From positions 1,178,001 through 1,242,000 of the forward strand of contig NZ_FNSZ01000001.1 of NCBI RefSeq assembly GCF_900105245.1: a stretch of DNA of 64,000 nucleotides, read 5' to 3'. This document shows positions 8,421-17,664 of this stretch, piece by piece; positions within the stretch are counted from its first letter, which is position 1, and each line of letters begins with the position of its first letter. The translations under genes and the position numbers were made by a program. The notes under the pieces are model-generated. The model was not told where the DNA came from and did not search any database. It was given only the letters and a program-made list of their open reading frames with translations. The DNA comes from Streptomyces sp. 1222.5. GTDB lineage: Bacteria; Actinomycetota; Actinomycetes; Streptomycetales; Streptomycetaceae.

Positions 8421-9508
8421 CAGAGAACCACCACCGAGCGCAGCACGTCGCCCTGGTGCATCCGCTCGAACGCCTTCTCCACCTCGTCCAGTTGGATCGT
8501 CTCGGTGACGAACGCGTCCAGTGGCAGCCGGCCCTGCAGGTGCAGGTCGACGAGCATGGGGAAGTCACGGCTGGGCAGGCAGTCGCCGTACCAGGAGGAC
8601 TTCAGGGAGCCGCCGCGGCCGAAGACGTCGAGCAGGGGCAGTTCGAGCTTCATCTCGGGCGTGGGGACGCCCACGAGGACGACGGTGCCGGCGAGGTCGC
8701 GGGCGTAGAAGGCCTGCCGGTACGTCTCGGGGCGGCCGACGGCCTCGATGACGACGTCGGCGCCGAAGCCTCCGGTGAGTTCGCGGATCGCCTCGACCGG
8801 GTCTGTCGTGCGGGAGTTGACGGTGTGGGTGGCGCCCAGCGTGCGGGCCTTCTCCAGCTTGCGGTCGTCGATGTCCACGGCGATGATCCGGGACGCGCCG
8901 GCCAGGTACGACCCGGCGACGGCCGCGTCACCGACACCACCGCAGCCGATGACGGCGACCGAGTCGCCGCGGCCGACACCGCCGGTGTTGATGGCGGCGC
9001 CGATCCCGGCCATCACCCCGCAGCCCAGCAGTCCGGCGACCGCCGGGGAGACGGCCGGGTCGACCTTGGTGCACTGTCCGGCGGCCACCAGCGTCTTCTC
9101 GGCGAACGCGCCGATGCCGAGGGCCGGGGAGAGTTCCTGGCCGGTGGTGGCGAGCGTCATCTTCTGCGAGGCGTTGTGGGTGTTGAAGCAGTACCAGGGG
9201 CGGCCGCGCAGACAGGCCCGGCAGGTGCCGCACACGGCACGCCAGTTGAGGACGACGAAGTCCCCGGGCGCCACGTCGGTGACGCCCTCGCCGACCGACT
9301 CCACGACACCGGCGGCCTCGTGGCCGAGCAGGAAGGGGAAGTCGTCGGAGATGCCGCCCTGCTTGTAGTGCAGGTCGGTGTGGCAGACGCCGCAGGCCTG
9401 TACCCGTACGACGGCTTCGCCGGGCCCGGGGTCCGGCACCACGATCGTCTCGACCCGTACGGGCTCGTCCTTCCCCGGTGCGATCACGCCGCGTACTTCC
9501 TGCGCCAT
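8420..9508 (-). CDS. mscR: S-(hydroxymethyl)mycothiol dehydrogenase / S-nitrosomycothiol reductase
   Basis: 362 aa zinc-dependent medium-chain dehydrogenase. Catalytic zinc ligands in [14 protein letters not shown] and GHEAAG; structural zinc cysteines in [15 protein letters not shown]; Rossmann motif [12 protein letters not shown]; then [10 protein letters not shown], whose acidic residue selects NAD. The sequence follows the class III-like mycothiol-dependent enzymes of actinobacteria throughout ([15 protein letters not shown]). It oxidises the formaldehyde-mycothiol adduct to S-formylmycothiol and can reduce S-nitrosomycothiol, protecting against formaldehyde and NO. It is first gene of a two-gene operon with the MBL hydrolase. 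Confidence 0.93.
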   Translation of the reverse strand: MAQEVRGVIAPGKDEPVRVETIVVPDPGPGEAVVRVQACGVCHTDLHYKQGGISDDFPFLLGHEAAGVVESVGEGVTDVAPGDFVVLNWRAVCGTCRACLRGRPWYCFNTHNASQKMTLATTGQELSPALGIGAFAEKTLVAAGQCTKVDPAVSPAVAGLLGCGVMAGIGAAINTGGVGRGDSVAVIGCGGVGDAAVAGSYLAGASRIIAVDIDDRKLEKARTLGATHTVNSRTTDPVEAIRELTGGFGADVVIEAVGRPETYRQAFYARDLAGTVVLVGVPTPEMKLELPLLDVFGRGGSLKSSWYGDCLPSRDFPMLVDLHLQGRLPLDAFVTETIQLDEVEKAFERMHQGDVLRSVVVL

Positions 9509-9706
9509 GGCCTGGCCCCTTCCTTCGACATGCCTTACCCGCCGACCCTACGCGCTGTCGATCTGCGGGCGGGACGGACCACGACGACGGACGTGGATCT
9601 TTCCGGTCGCCGGCTCCGGAGCGCCCTGCCCTCCGGCACCCCTGGGGCGCTGAACCCGGGGCGCCCCACTCGGTGTTCGCGCCCCCTCGGCGGGCGGAAA
9701 CGGCGG

Positions 9707-9730
9707 GGGCCGCCCCGGTCGGGACGGCCC
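9707..9730. terminator. Hairpin downstream of the small secreted protein gene
   Basis: 10-bp stem with one mismatch (9707-9716 with 9721-9730) and a GGTC loop, 18 nt past the stop of the minus-strand gene at 9749. The rest of 9509-9748 shows no gene and should hold the mscR promoter. Confidence 0.6.
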
Positions 9731-9748
9731 TGCTGCCCGGGTGCGGGC

Positions 9749-10054
9749 TCAGTGGATGGGGATGGCCGAGGCCAGGCCGAGCACGGGCGCGGCGGGGGCG
9801 AGGACCTGCTCCACCTGGTTCAGTTGGTTCAGCTCCCGGAGGTGGTTGAGCGCCTGGAGCTGCTGGGAGACCCGCGGGATCTTCGCCTGGTCCTGCGCGG
9901 GGACACCGCTGACGGCCAGCGAGTCCAGCGTGTTCACCGCGCCGAGCTTGTCGACCAGCGGGGCGCCGCCGGCCGCGTTCGCCGACGATGCGGCGAGGCC
10001 GGTGATACCGGCGGCCAGGGCGACCGCGGCGGCGATGCGTCGTGTTGAGATCAT
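9749..10054 (-). CDS. Small secreted protein of unknown function
   Basis: 101 aa. Residues 1-27 form a clear signal peptide (MISTRRIAAAVAL, ending SSANAA). The mature part of about 74 residues is rich in Leu, Gln and Asn with a helical stretch QQLQALNHLRELNQLNQVEQVL, then a hydrophobic Ala/Pro C-terminus. There is no cysteine. It could be a small wall-associated or amphipathic secreted protein; similar short proteins are common in Streptomyces but lack an assigned role. It is monocistronic, followed by its own terminator, and divergent from the NTF2-like gene. Confidence 0.75.
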   Translation of the reverse strand: MISTRRIAAAVALAAGITGLAASSANAAGGAPLVDKLGAVNTLDSLAVSGVPAQDQAKIPRVSQQLQALNHLRELNQLNQVEQVLAPAAPVLGLASAIPIH

Positions 10055-10226
10055 GCCTTCAGCAACGGTTCCGGGGCCCGGCCGGACACGGGCGGCGGGC
10101 CGCGCTCACCCGTGAGGCGGAGCACCCGTTCTGCGCTTGCCGAGGCCGCCGGGCCGGAGGAGTCTCGGAGGTGAGGCCCGCGCGTCCCGTTCCTCATCGG
10201 GCCGCGGGCGCCTGAAGGAGGTCACC

Positions 10227-10592
10227 ATGGGCACCGCGACAGGCCGCGCCTTCGACGCCGAGACGCTGCGCCGGGGCATCGAAGGGAACACCGGGAACAC
10301 CCTTCTGTCCCTCTACGCCGACGACGCGGAGATCCGTATCGTCGACCACAACCACCAGCCGAGCGAGCCCACCGTGCTGCGGGGCCGGGGCCAGATCGCC
10401 GAGTTGCTGGACGACATCTACAGCCGCGACATGACGCACAAGCTGGAGCAGTGCGTCGTGCAGGGCGACCACGCCGCGTTCAGCGAGTCCTGCCAGTACG
10501 GGGACGGCACCCGGGTCATCGCCGAGTCGATGGTCACCCTGCGCGACGGCAAGATCACGAACCAGCTGCTCATCCAGGCCTGGGACGAGTAG
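10227..10592 (+). CDS. Nuclear transport factor 2 (SnoaL-like) family protein
   Basis: 121 aa. The start at 10227 is chosen for GAAGGAGG seven bases upstream; the 5' extension of the ORF reads through Arg-rich non-coding sequence. The fold is suggested by an N-terminal helix (FDAETLRRGIEGNTGNTLLSLYADDAEIRIVDH) followed by curved beta strands (LRGRGQIAELLDDIYSRDM, VTLRDGKITNQLLIQAWDE), as in ketosteroid isomerase/SnoaL proteins. These small cone-shaped proteins may be enzymes or binding proteins. No neighbour suggests which. Its transcript should end at the strong hairpin 38 nt downstream. Confidence 0.8.
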   Translation: MGTATGRAFDAETLRRGIEGNTGNTLLSLYADDAEIRIVDHNHQPSEPTVLRGRGQIAELLDDIYSRDMTHKLEQCVVQGDHAAFSESCQYGDGTRVIAESMVTLRDGKITNQLLIQAWDE

Positions 10593-10629
10593 GAGCGGCC
10601 TGGCATGGCAGGCGGCGCGAGGAGGATCG

Positions 10630-10664
10630 CCAGGGTCCAGGTCAGCACGCGAGTGACCTGGACC
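10630..10664 (+). terminator. Strong intrinsic hairpin after the NTF2-like gene
   Basis: Perfect 13-bp stem (10630-10642 with 10652-10664) with a 9-nt loop. I see nothing else in 10665-10935; short ORFs there are Arg/Pro-rich and look non-coding. Confidence 0.75.
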
Positions 10665-10935
10665 CTGTCGGCCCGGGCGGTACTCGGCCGGGTGCCCCGC
10701 ACCCGTACGCGCCGCGGAGCGCCGGCCCTCACGGTGCGGCTGCCGGTGTCGGCCGCGCTGGTCCGATCGGTGCTGGAAGGCATGCGCGCGCGTCCTTCGC
10801 TGCCGCGTGGCCCGAGGGGACGGCGGACCCGGCCGCGCTGAGCGGGCCACCGCGCCGAGCGGCCCGCCGCCACGGACGGGGCGGATCGCGCCGACGGGGC
10901 GGCTCCCCCCGTCACCCGCTCGGTTACGCTGTACC

Positions 10936-11006
10936 CGGCCGTGACTGGCGCTGAGGTGGAGAACCACCGGGGAGCGGCCTTCGGTGGATGCCGCGCGCCT
11001 GGGCGA
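10936..11006 (+). ncRNA. ZTP (pfl motif) riboswitch upstream of folD
   Basis: The stretch carries the conserved blocks of the ZTP/ZMP-sensing pfl RNA in order: GTGACTGGCG (from 10941), a P2 hairpin GGTGG-AGAA-CCACC (10955-10968), CCGGGGAGCGGCC, a variable linker, and CCGCGCGCCTGGGC (about 10991-11004), which supplies P3 and the pseudoknot. It lies about 33 nt before the folD ATG. ZTP accumulates when 10-formyl-tetrahydrofolate is short, and folD makes a precursor of that cofactor, so the fit is exact. No T-run terminator follows; AGGAG at 11024-11028 could be masked, so translational control is the likelier mode. Confidence 0.93.
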
Positions 11007-11037
11007 GGAGAGTCGATCCAGCTCAGGAGTGTGCAGC

Positions 11038-11886
11038 ATGACCCAGGCCCGTCTGATGGACGGTACCGCCCTCGCCCGCCGCATCGTCGAGGACACCGCG
11101 AAGAAGGCCGCCGACCTCACCGGGCGCACCGGCAGCGCGCCGTGTCTGGCGACCGTGCTCGTCGGCGAGGACCCGGCGTCCGTGACGTACGTCCGCATGA
11201 AGCAGAACCGCTGCCGGACGGCCGGGATCGAGTCGCGCCACGTGGCTCTGCCCGCGGCCACGACCACTGCCGAACTCGTCGCCACGCTGCGGGAATTGTC
11301 CGCCGATCCGGGGGTGCACGGCATCCTGCTCCAGCATCCGGTGGGCGACCACGTCGACGAGCGCGCGGCGTTCGAGGCGATCGCCCCGGAGAAGGACGTC
11401 GACGGTGTCACCTTCGCCTCCTTCGCCACGATGAGCTTCGGCCTGCCCGGCTTCGTCTCCTGCACGCCCGGCGGGATCGTGCGGCTGCTCGACGAGTACG
11501 GCGTCGACCCGGCCGGGAAGCGGGCCGTCGTGGTGGGCCGCAGCGCGATCCTCGGCAAGCCGGTGGGCATGCTGCTGCTGGCCCGGGACGCCACGGTGAC
11601 GTACTGCCACTCGCGCACCCGGGACCTTTCGGCGGCCGTCCGCGAGGCGGACATCGTCGTCGCCGCCGTCGGCCGCCCGCGGCTGATCCGCGGGCAGGAC
11701 ATCAAGCCCGGCGCGGTCGTGATCGACGCCGGCTACAACGCGGGGAACGTCGGCGACGTCGACTTCGACTCGGCCGTGGAGCGGGCCTCGCTGATCACGC
11801 CGGTGCCGGGCGGTGTCGGTCCGATGACGATCGCCACGCTGCTGGAGCAGACCGTCGACGCCGCCACCCGGCAGCTCGGGGTGTGA
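11038..11886 (+). CDS. folD: Bifunctional methylenetetrahydrofolate dehydrogenase/cyclohydrolase
   Basis: 282 aa, normal for FolD. The start at 11038 is set by AGGAG ten bases upstream and by the riboswitch ending just before it. Signature regions: TYVRMKQNRCRTAGI containing the catalytic Lys, LLQHPVGDHVDERAAFEAI, and the Rossmann part VVVGRSAILGKPVGMLLL; C-terminal TPVPGGVGPMTIATLL. It interconverts 5,10-methylene- and 10-formyl-tetrahydrofolate in the cytoplasm with NADP. The second family motif reads DVDGVTFASFATM, slightly diverged from housekeeping FolD, so this may be a second, ZTP-induced copy. Convergent with the next gene with no gap. Confidence 0.95.
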   Translation: MTQARLMDGTALARRIVEDTAKKAADLTGRTGSAPCLATVLVGEDPASVTYVRMKQNRCRTAGIESRHVALPAATTTAELVATLRELSADPGVHGILLQHPVGDHVDERAAFEAIAPEKDVDGVTFASFATMSFGLPGFVSCTPGGIVRLLDEYGVDPAGKRAVVVGRSAILGKPVGMLLLARDATVTYCHSRTRDLSAAVREADIVVAAVGRPRLIRGQDIKPGAVVIDAGYNAGNVGDVDFDSAVERASLITPVPGGVGPMTIATLLEQTVDAATRQLGV

Positions 11887-12936
11887 TCAGCGCATCCAGG
11901 CGCTGTAGGCCATGACGTCCCCGGCCTTCACCCCGTACTCGGGGTCGTCCTCGGTGTAGGTGTCCTCCATGCCGAGGACGGCTCCGGTGCGCGGTTCCAG
12001 GACGAGCATGTGGCGGATGCCGCGAGCGTCGTAGGCGTACGCGTGGCCGGGGCGGCCCAGGCGGTCGGTCACCTCGCCGACGGGGCGCAGCCCACCGGTC
12101 TTCGCGAACAGGTGGACGAGGGCCGCCGACTCGCGGGCGCCGAGGGTCCAGTGGTCGAGCAGTTCCGCGGTGGCGTCGAGGAGTTCGGCGGTGCTCAGTG
12201 GAGCCGTGCTCCTGTCGGTCCCAGGGCGGACGACCTCGGTCAGGTAGGCGCTCAGCGCCGCCGCGGTGTGCGGTGGGGGCGCTTCGGGCGGGGCGTCGCT
12301 CCACATCGGCGGGTAGGTGGTCCGGCTGATCACATGGCCGTCCGCCACCTCGTGCGGCGCGTCGCCCTGGTCGGTGAGGACCGGCCTGCCGGGGCGGCGC
12401 GGGTCGGTCGCCACGACCAGTTCGGTGTGGGTGGCGTCCGCGCGCCAGCGCACCACGCGCTCCTCGGGGAGGGTGACGGGGGGCTTGTCGTCGCTCATGC
12501 CGAGGCTCCACGACTGCACGTGCGTCCCCTTGCGCAGGCGTGGGGAGCCGCCCGAGGCGGCCGCGTCGGCGAGGGCCGTCATGTCCGTCAGGGGCACGGG
12601 CGCGGAGTGGGTGCGGACGGTCAGCGGGCGGGGCGCGGCGACGGCCCGCGGGGTGCCCGCGCCGCCGAGCACGGCGTCGAGGGCGAGTGCGAGGACGACG
12701 GCGGTGGCGGCCAGGCCCCAGACCAGCCGGACGCGCGGGGGGCGGCCGGCGGGTGCCGGAAGCGGCCGGGCCCACGGGCGCGGAAGAAGGCGGCCGGTAG
12801 GTGCGGCAAGCGGCTCCTCCGTCATCAGTCGCGTGAGCTGCCGCTCGGCACGGTCGTCGAGCGGCCCCTCGCCGAACCGGGGGTGGTCGGCCGGCACCGG
12901 GTCGGCGCGGTGGAGGAGTTCGAGTTCGTCAGCCAT
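11887..12936 (-). CDS. CU044_5270-family membrane-anchored protein, partner of the ECF sigma factor
   Basis: 349 aa from the ATG at 12936 ([14 protein letters not shown]). An N-terminal cytoplasmic region of about 65 residues precedes one membrane helix (LVWGLAATAVVLALALDAVLG), followed by a large extracellular domain typical of CU044_5270 proteins. The start overlaps the end of the sigma gene by 8 bp, so the two are coupled. By position it should act as anti-sigma factor or as an output of that sigma, but a canonical zinc-binding HxxxCxxC motif is not visible. Function is inferred from context only. Confidence 0.8.
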   Translation of the reverse strand: MADELELLHRADPVPADHPRFGEGPLDDRAERQLTRLMTEEPLAAPTGRLLPRPWARPLPAPAGRPPRVRLVWGLAATAVVLALALDAVLGGAGTPRAVAAPRPLTVRTHSAPVPLTDMTALADAAASGGSPRLRKGTHVQSWSLGMSDDKPPVTLPEERVVRWRADATHTELVVATDPRRPGRPVLTDQGDAPHEVADGHVISRTTYPPMWSDAPPEAPPPHTAAALSAYLTEVVRPGTDRSTAPLSTAELLDATAELLDHWTLGARESAALVHLFAKTGGLRPVGEVTDRLGRPGHAYAYDARGIRHMLVLEPRTGAVLGMEDTYTEDDPEYGVKAGDVMAYSAWMR

Positions 12937-13516
12937 GTCCGTGGTCCTTGCACAGGGTCGCGTCGGCGGGGACGGGAGTCGGCGCGGGCCGGCCTTCGGG
13001 CGGGTCGGACGGGGCGGGGCCCGGCCGGTCGATCTCGGCCCGGAGCCGGCGCCGTGCCCGGTGCAGGCGCATCGTCGCCGCGCGCCTGCCGCAGCCGAGA
13101 GCGACCGCGATCTCCTCGGCGCCGAGTTCCTCCCAGGCGGCCAGCCGGAGTATCTCCCGGTCCGCCGGGGACAGCCGGTCCAGGGCCTCGTGCACCCAGG
13201 CGCCCGGGGCCTCGGCGTCGGGGCTGTCCACGATGTGCCGGCCGTGCGCGGCCTCGTCGTTGCCGAGCCGGTCCACCAGCCGGCGCCGCCGCCCGTAGCC
13301 GCGTACCGCGTTCGCCAGGCAGTTGCGGGCGACCCCGTACAGCCAGGGCAGCGGTGAGGCCGGCAGGTCGGCCCGGCGTCGCCAGGCGACCGTGAACACC
13401 TCCGCCACCACTTCCTCCACCTCGCCGGTCCGCCCCTGAAGCCGCCTCGCGACATAGCGGCTGACCGCCCAGTAGTGCTCGCGATAGGCAGCGGCGAAGA
13501 TCTCGTCGTTGCTCAT
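12929..13516 (-). CDS. ECF-type RNA polymerase sigma factor
   Basis: 195 aa from [26 protein letters not shown] (sigma region 2, with [15 protein letters not shown] and [22 protein letters not shown] covering 2.2-2.4), a linker, and region 4 ([31 protein letters not shown] then [19 protein letters not shown]) with the DNA-binding helix-turn-helix. The reading could extend 51 codons upstream, but those are not sigma-like and overlap the divergent ctaD leader. It would direct RNA polymerase to a stress or envelope regulon, probably including its own operon with the CU044_5270 gene. Confidence 0.92.
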   Translation of the reverse strand: MSNDEIFAAAYREHYWAVSRYVARRLQGRTGEVEEVVAEVFTVAWRRRADLPASPLPWLYGVARNCLANAVRGYGRRRRLVDRLGNDEAAHGRHIVDSPDAEAPGAWVHEALDRLSPADREILRLAAWEELGAEEIAVALGCGRRAATMRLHRARRRLRAEIDRPGPAPSDPPEGRPAPTPVPADATLCKDHGHG

Positions 13517-13622
13517 GTTCGGTTCGTGTCCGGCACGGCCGGGATCGTCACACCCTTCTTCCGTGATGCTCCTCGCGTCGTCCGAGTGTGACGCGTGGGC
13601 GGGGCGCGGACACAGGCGGGGC

Positions 13623-15248
13623 GTGAAGAGGATCAGAGACACCAGGGCCGTACAGTGGCTCACCACCACCGATCACAAGACGATCGGGACGCTCTATTTG
13701 GTCACCGCGTTCGGGTTCTTCCTGTTCGGTGGTGTGCTGGCGCTGTTCATGCGCGCCGAGCTGGCCCGGCCGGGTCTGCAGATCATGTCGAACGAGCAGT
13801 TCAACCAGGCGTTCACGATGCACGGCACCGTGATGCTGCTGATGTTCGCGACGCCGTTGTTCGCCGGTTTCGCGAACTGGATCATGCCGCTGCAGATCGG
13901 CGCGCCCGACGTGGCGTTCCCCCGGCTGAACATGCTGGCCTACTGGCTCTACCTGTTCGGCTCGCTCACCGCTGTGAGTGGTTTCCTCACGCCGCAGGGC
14001 GCGGCGGACTTCGGCTGGTTCGCGTACGCCCCTTTGTCGGACGCGATCCGGAGCCCGGGTCTCGGCTCGGATCTGTGGATCATGGGTCTGGCCTTCTCCG
14101 GCTTCGGCACCATCCTCGGCGCCGTCAACTTCATCACCACGATCATCTGCATGCGCGCGCCCGGCATGACCATGTTCCGCATGCCGATCTTCGTGTGGAA
14201 CGTGCTGCTGACGGCCGTCCTGGTCCTGCTGGCCTTCCCGGTCCTCGCGGCCGCGCTGTTCGCCCTGGAGGCGGACCGCAAGTTCGGCGCCCACGTCTTC
14301 GACGCCGCCAACGGCGGCGCCCTGCTGTGGCAACACCTCTTCTGGTTCTTCGGCCATCCAGAGGTGTACATCATCGCGCTGCCGTTCTTCGGCATCATCT
14401 CCGAGGTCATCCCGGTCTTCTCCCGCAAGCCGATGTTCGGCTACATGGGCCTGATCGCGGCGACCATCGCGATCGCCGGTCTGTCCGTGACGGTGTGGGC
14501 CCACCACATGTACGTCACCGGCGGAGTGCTGCTGCCGTTCTTCTCCTTCATGACGTTCCTCATCGCCGTACCGACCGGCGTGAAGTTCTTCAACTGGATC
14601 GGCACGATGTGGAAGGGCTCGCTGTCCTTCGAGACGCCCATGCTCTGGGTGATGGGATTCCTCGTCACGTTCGTCTTCGGCGGTCTGACGGGCGTCATGC
14701 TCGCCTCACCGCCCATCGACTTCCACATCTCCGACTCCTACTTCGTGGTGGCGCACTTCCACTACGTGGTGTTCGGCACCGTCGTCTTCGCGATGTTCGC
14801 CGGCTTCCACTTCTGGTGGCCGAAGATGACCGGCAAGATGCTGGACAAGCGCCTCGGCAAGATCACGTTCTGGACGCTGTTCACCGGCTTCCACGGCACG
14901 TTCCTGGTACAGCACTGGCTGGGCGCCGAGGGCATGCAGCGCCGGATCCCCGACTATCTGGCGGCCGAGGGGTTCACGACGCTCAACACGGTGTCCTCGG
15001 TCTTCTCGTTCCTGCTCGGCGCGTCCCTGCTGCCGTTCTTCTACAACGTCTGGAGGACGGCCCGGTACGGCGAGCGGGTGGAGAGCGACGACCCCTGGGG
15101 CTACGGCCGTTCGCTGGAATGGGCCACTTCCTGCCCGCCGCCCCGGCACAACTTCCGCACGCTCCCGCCGATCCGCAGCGAGTCCCCGGCCTTCGACCTC
15201 CACCACCCGGAGATCCGGGCCCGTGAGCGGGAGGTGGCCGTCCGATGA
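13623..15248 (+). CDS. ctaD: Cytochrome c oxidase subunit I (aa3-type), paralogue 1
   Basis: 541 aa from the GTG at 13623 ([12 protein letters not shown]); upstream codons do not match the family. Twelve membrane helices are expected. Haem/copper ligands are all present: [23 protein letters not shown] (His and the Tyr cross-linked to it), WAHHMY (two CuB histidines) and HFHYVVFG (haem a and a3 histidines). As subunit I of the haem-copper oxidase it reduces oxygen and pumps protons. No ctaC or ctaE lies nearby; only a small membrane protein is coupled downstream. With a second ctaD at 37.8 kb this looks like an accessory copy that may swap into the main oxidase. Confidence 0.95.
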   Translation: MKRIRDTRAVQWLTTTDHKTIGTLYLVTAFGFFLFGGVLALFMRAELARPGLQIMSNEQFNQAFTMHGTVMLLMFATPLFAGFANWIMPLQIGAPDVAFPRLNMLAYWLYLFGSLTAVSGFLTPQGAADFGWFAYAPLSDAIRSPGLGSDLWIMGLAFSGFGTILGAVNFITTIICMRAPGMTMFRMPIFVWNVLLTAVLVLLAFPVLAAALFALEADRKFGAHVFDAANGGALLWQHLFWFFGHPEVYIIALPFFGIISEVIPVFSRKPMFGYMGLIAATIAIAGLSVTVWAHHMYVTGGVLLPFFSFMTFLIAVPTGVKFFNWIGTMWKGSLSFETPMLWVMGFLVTFVFGGLTGVMLASPPIDFHISDSYFVVAHFHYVVFGTVVFAMFAGFHFWWPKMTGKMLDKRLGKITFWTLFTGFHGTFLVQHWLGAEGMQRRIPDYLAAEGFTTLNTVSSVFSFLLGASLLPFFYNVWRTARYGERVESDDPWGYGRSLEWATSCPPPRHNFRTLPPIRSESPAFDLHHPEIRAREREVAVR

Positions 15249-15595
15249 CGGCCGAGGATGGCGGCGAGCTGGAGGGGCCGGCCCTCGTGCGGGAGATCGA
15301 GGGCCATCTGCTGCTGGCCGCCGCACGACAGGAGGGCCGTACGGCGGGCGCACGCCTCGCCTCCCGGCTGGGCTGGCTCACCGACACCCAACGGGAGGAT
15401 CTGGAGGCCCAGTTCGAGGCGGAGTACCTGACACTCGCCCGCGCCTCCTGGCACCGCACCGCCGAACGGGCCGAGGAACTGCGCCGGGACTACGAATTCC
15501 GCTACCGCACCCTGCGCACACGCCTGCTGGCCTGCCTCCTGCTGGGCTGCGCGGTGCTGGCGGGGAGCGCGCTGGTGCTCTCCGTCGCCGTGTAG
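15245..15595 (+). CDS. Small membrane protein coupled to ctaD
   Basis: 116 aa. A charged, mostly helical N-terminal 88 residues ([42 protein letters not shown]) is followed by one C-terminal membrane helix ([23 protein letters not shown]). The topology suggests a tail-anchored cytoplasmic protein. The ATG overlaps the ctaD stop (ATGA), so the two are made together. It does not resemble CtaF. It may be an assembly or regulatory partner of this oxidase subunit, but that rests on position alone. Confidence 0.75.
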   Translation: MTAEDGGELEGPALVREIEGHLLLAAARQEGRTAGARLASRLGWLTDTQREDLEAQFEAEYLTLARASWHRTAERAEELRRDYEFRYRTLRTRLLACLLLGCAVLAGSALVLSVAV

Positions 15596-15657
15596 GCGCC
15601 CCGGCGCCCCCGCGCGCCCCGTGGTCGAGGCGGTGGACCGGCTGGGCGGCCGGGGCG

Positions 15658-16686
15658 TCAGCCGGCGGTGAGCAGCACCATCCGGAAGCGGGCCCGTCCG
15701 GCGAGCATCTTCTGGTAGGCCTCGTCCGCCTCCGTCAGCGGGACGGTCTCGGTCATCGGGCGGATGCTGTGCAGGGCGCTGAAGGCCATGGTGTCCTCCA
15801 CGTCCTGCGAGGTGCCGGACGGGTGACCGCGGACCACGCGCCCGGCGAGGAGCAGCTGGGCCGGGTTGATGCCGAGCGGTGCGGTGTCCGCTCCGATGAC
15901 GACCAGCTCCCCGCGTGGCGCGAGGCCGTCGGCGGTGGCCGTGATGGCCTCGGAGTTCCCGGCGGTGGCGAGCACGACGTGGGCGCCGCCGAGGGACTGC
16001 AGGGCTTCGGCGACCGGGGTGCCGGAGGTGCTGTCGACGTAGTGGTGGGCGCCCAGCTGCTTGGCGAAGTCGGCCTTCTCGGCGCCGCGGGCGATCGCGA
16101 TGGTCTCGAAGCCCATCGCCACCGCGTACTGCACCCCGAGGTGCCCGAGGCCTCCGATGCCGAGCACCGCGACCCGGTCGCCGGGTTCGGCGGAGCTGCG
16201 CCGCAGTCCGTTGAACGTGGTGACGCCCGCGCAGGCGAGGGGGCCGGCGTCGCTCACCGACAGCGCTTCGGGGATCCGGGCCAGGGCGTCGACGGGGGCG
16301 ACGACCTTGTCGGCGAAGCCTCCGTCGTAGGTCCAGCCGGGGACCTGCAGGTTGACGCACACGATGAAGTCGCCCTGACGGCAGGGCGTGCAGTGGCCGC
16401 AGCTGCCGCCGAACCAGCCGACCGCCACCCGGTCGCCGACCTGGTATCCCCAGGCCTGCGTGTCCTCGCCGAGCTCCTCGACGCGTCCGGCGATCTCGTG
16501 CCCGGGCACCACCGGGAACGTGACGCCGGGCAGGCCGCCGCTCACGAAGAGGGCGTCACTGTGGCAGATCCCGCAGGCCTCGACGGCGATCCGCACATGG
16601 CGGGGCCCCGGCCGCGGCACCTCGCGCTCGACCAGCTCGAAGGCGCCGTCCGCGGTCGCCACCTGCGCGACTCGGTAGGTAGTCAT
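15658..16686 (-). CDS. Zinc-dependent alcohol dehydrogenase
   Basis: 342 aa medium-chain dehydrogenase from MTTYRVAQV. Catalytic zinc site CGICHSDALFVSGG and GHEIAG; structural zinc cysteines CGHCTPCRQGDFIVC; Rossmann motif GIGGLGHLGVQYA. The GIGGLGH form and ARGAEKADFAKQLGAHHYVD are typical of the AdhP/CAD-like (cinnamyl alcohol dehydrogenase) branch, which commonly uses NADP(H). It lies downstream of a TetR gene on the same strand with a 173-bp gap. The natural substrate is not apparent. Confidence 0.9.
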   Translation of the reverse strand: MTTYRVAQVATADGAFELVEREVPRPGPRHVRIAVEACGICHSDALFVSGGLPGVTFPVVPGHEIAGRVEELGEDTQAWGYQVGDRVAVGWFGGSCGHCTPCRQGDFIVCVNLQVPGWTYDGGFADKVVAPVDALARIPEALSVSDAGPLACAGVTTFNGLRRSSAEPGDRVAVLGIGGLGHLGVQYAVAMGFETIAIARGAEKADFAKQLGAHHYVDSTSGTPVAEALQSLGGAHVVLATAGNSEAITATADGLAPRGELVVIGADTAPLGINPAQLLLAGRVVRGHPSGTSQDVEDTMAFSALHSIRPMTETVPLTEADEAYQKMLAGRARFRMVLLTAG

Positions 16687-16859
16687 GTGTCTCTCCGGAG
16701 AACGGGTACGACGGCCCCCCGCACCAGCAGACCAGTTCCGGGCCGAACGCGCGCGCCGAGCGGCCGGCGCCCCCGGTGACCTGGGCCTGCCACACCCGGC
16801 ACCCCTCGTCACGGTCGGCACCGGACCGCCGCCGCGCCGCACTGCCCCGGCCGCGCACG

Positions 16860-17522
16860 TCACCCGGCCGCGGGCCGCCAGTCCTCCGGCCGGAGCATCC
16901 CCAGCAGCAGCCGCACCAGCTCGTCCACCACCTCGTCCAGGGTGGCGTCCACCCAGCCGGCGCTCCAGTCGTGCAGGAGCCCGTTGACACTGCCGATGAA
17001 GGCCGTGGCCGCGAGCCGGTAGTCGCGCGGCGCGGCCTCCCCGCGGGCAACGGCGGCGTCCGCCTCGGCGCGGATCAGGTCGATCCAGCGGGCGCGGCGC
17101 GCGAGGCGCTGCTCCTCCAGGCGCGGGCTGACCCCGATGATCTCCACGAAGGTGATGCGGATACGGCGCGGGTCGAGGGTGACGCCCCGGGCGTAGGCGC
17201 GGAAGAGGACGGCGGCGCGCTCGGCCAGCGGCAGTCCCTCCGCAGAGGCGAGGGCGTCCAGCACGGCTTCCTCGGCCCAGCCGTTGACCTGGAGGTGGAG
17301 CGCGGCGAGGACGTCCTCCAGGCCGCGGAACTCCTCGTAGAACTGGCGCGTGGACAGTCCGGCGGCCTGGCTCAGGGCGGCGACCGTCGTCCCCCGGAAG
17401 CCGGGCGTGCCGCCGAACAGCCGCAGCGCCGCGTCGAGGAAGCGCCGCCGGCGCTCGGCCTGCCGTTCCTCGGCGGTCCTGCCGCCGTAGCGGCCCGTGG
17501 GCGTCTTGAGCCTGCCCGTCAC
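16860..17522 (-). CDS. TetR-family transcriptional regulator
   Basis: 220 aa from a GTG preceded by AGGGAGAAGG. Residues 20-70 are the TetR helix-turn-helix (RRRRFLDAALRLFGGTPGFRGTTVAALSQAAGLSTRQFYEEFRGLEDVLAALH); residues 90-215 are a helical ligand-binding and dimerisation domain. It is divergent from the beta-propeller gene across 142 bp containing a CTTAC-N6-GTAAG inverted repeat and a directly repeated ATCTTGTCG, and lies upstream of the alcohol dehydrogenase gene, so either may be its target. Ligand unknown. Confidence 0.9.
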   Translation of the reverse strand: MTGRLKTPTGRYGGRTAEERQAERRRRFLDAALRLFGGTPGFRGTTVAALSQAAGLSTRQFYEEFRGLEDVLAALHLQVNGWAEEAVLDALASAEGLPLAERAAVLFRAYARGVTLDPRRIRITFVEIIGVSPRLEEQRLARRARWIDLIRAEADAAVARGEAAPRDYRLAATAFIGSVNGLLHDWSAGWVDATLDEVVDELVRLLLGMLRPEDWRPAAG

Positions 17523-17554
17523 CCTTCTCCCTCCCTAGCCCCTGCGATCACCCA

Positions 17555-17579
17555 ATCTTGTCGTGCACACATCTTGTCG
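17555..17579. promoter_or_regulatory. Direct repeat ATCTTGTCG x2
   Basis: Identical 9-mers at 17555-17563 and 17571-17579, spaced 16 bp. TTGTCG of the second copy could be the -35 of the beta-propeller gene, with TTACTT at 17597-17602 as -10 (17-bp spacer). Confidence 0.35.
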
Positions 17580-17595
17580 AGAAGCCCGACCCCTC

Positions 17596-17611
17596 CTTAC
17601 TTTTCCGTAAG
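17596..17611. promoter_or_regulatory. Inverted repeat CTTAC-N6-GTAAG, candidate TetR operator
   Basis: Perfect 5-bp arms (17596-17600 and 17607-17611) overlapping the proposed -10 region of the plus-strand gene, where a bound repressor would block transcription. Confidence 0.4.
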
Positions 17612-17664
17612 TTCACTGTGAAAGCGCCCGTGTTCAGATTCCCCCTTGAGGAAAGAGAGCAGTC

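Noticed and set aside
10605..10841. Possible 78-aa gene between the NTF2-like gene and folD
   Set aside because: It contains the perfect 13-bp terminator hairpin, is Arg/Pro-rich and has no good ribosome site.
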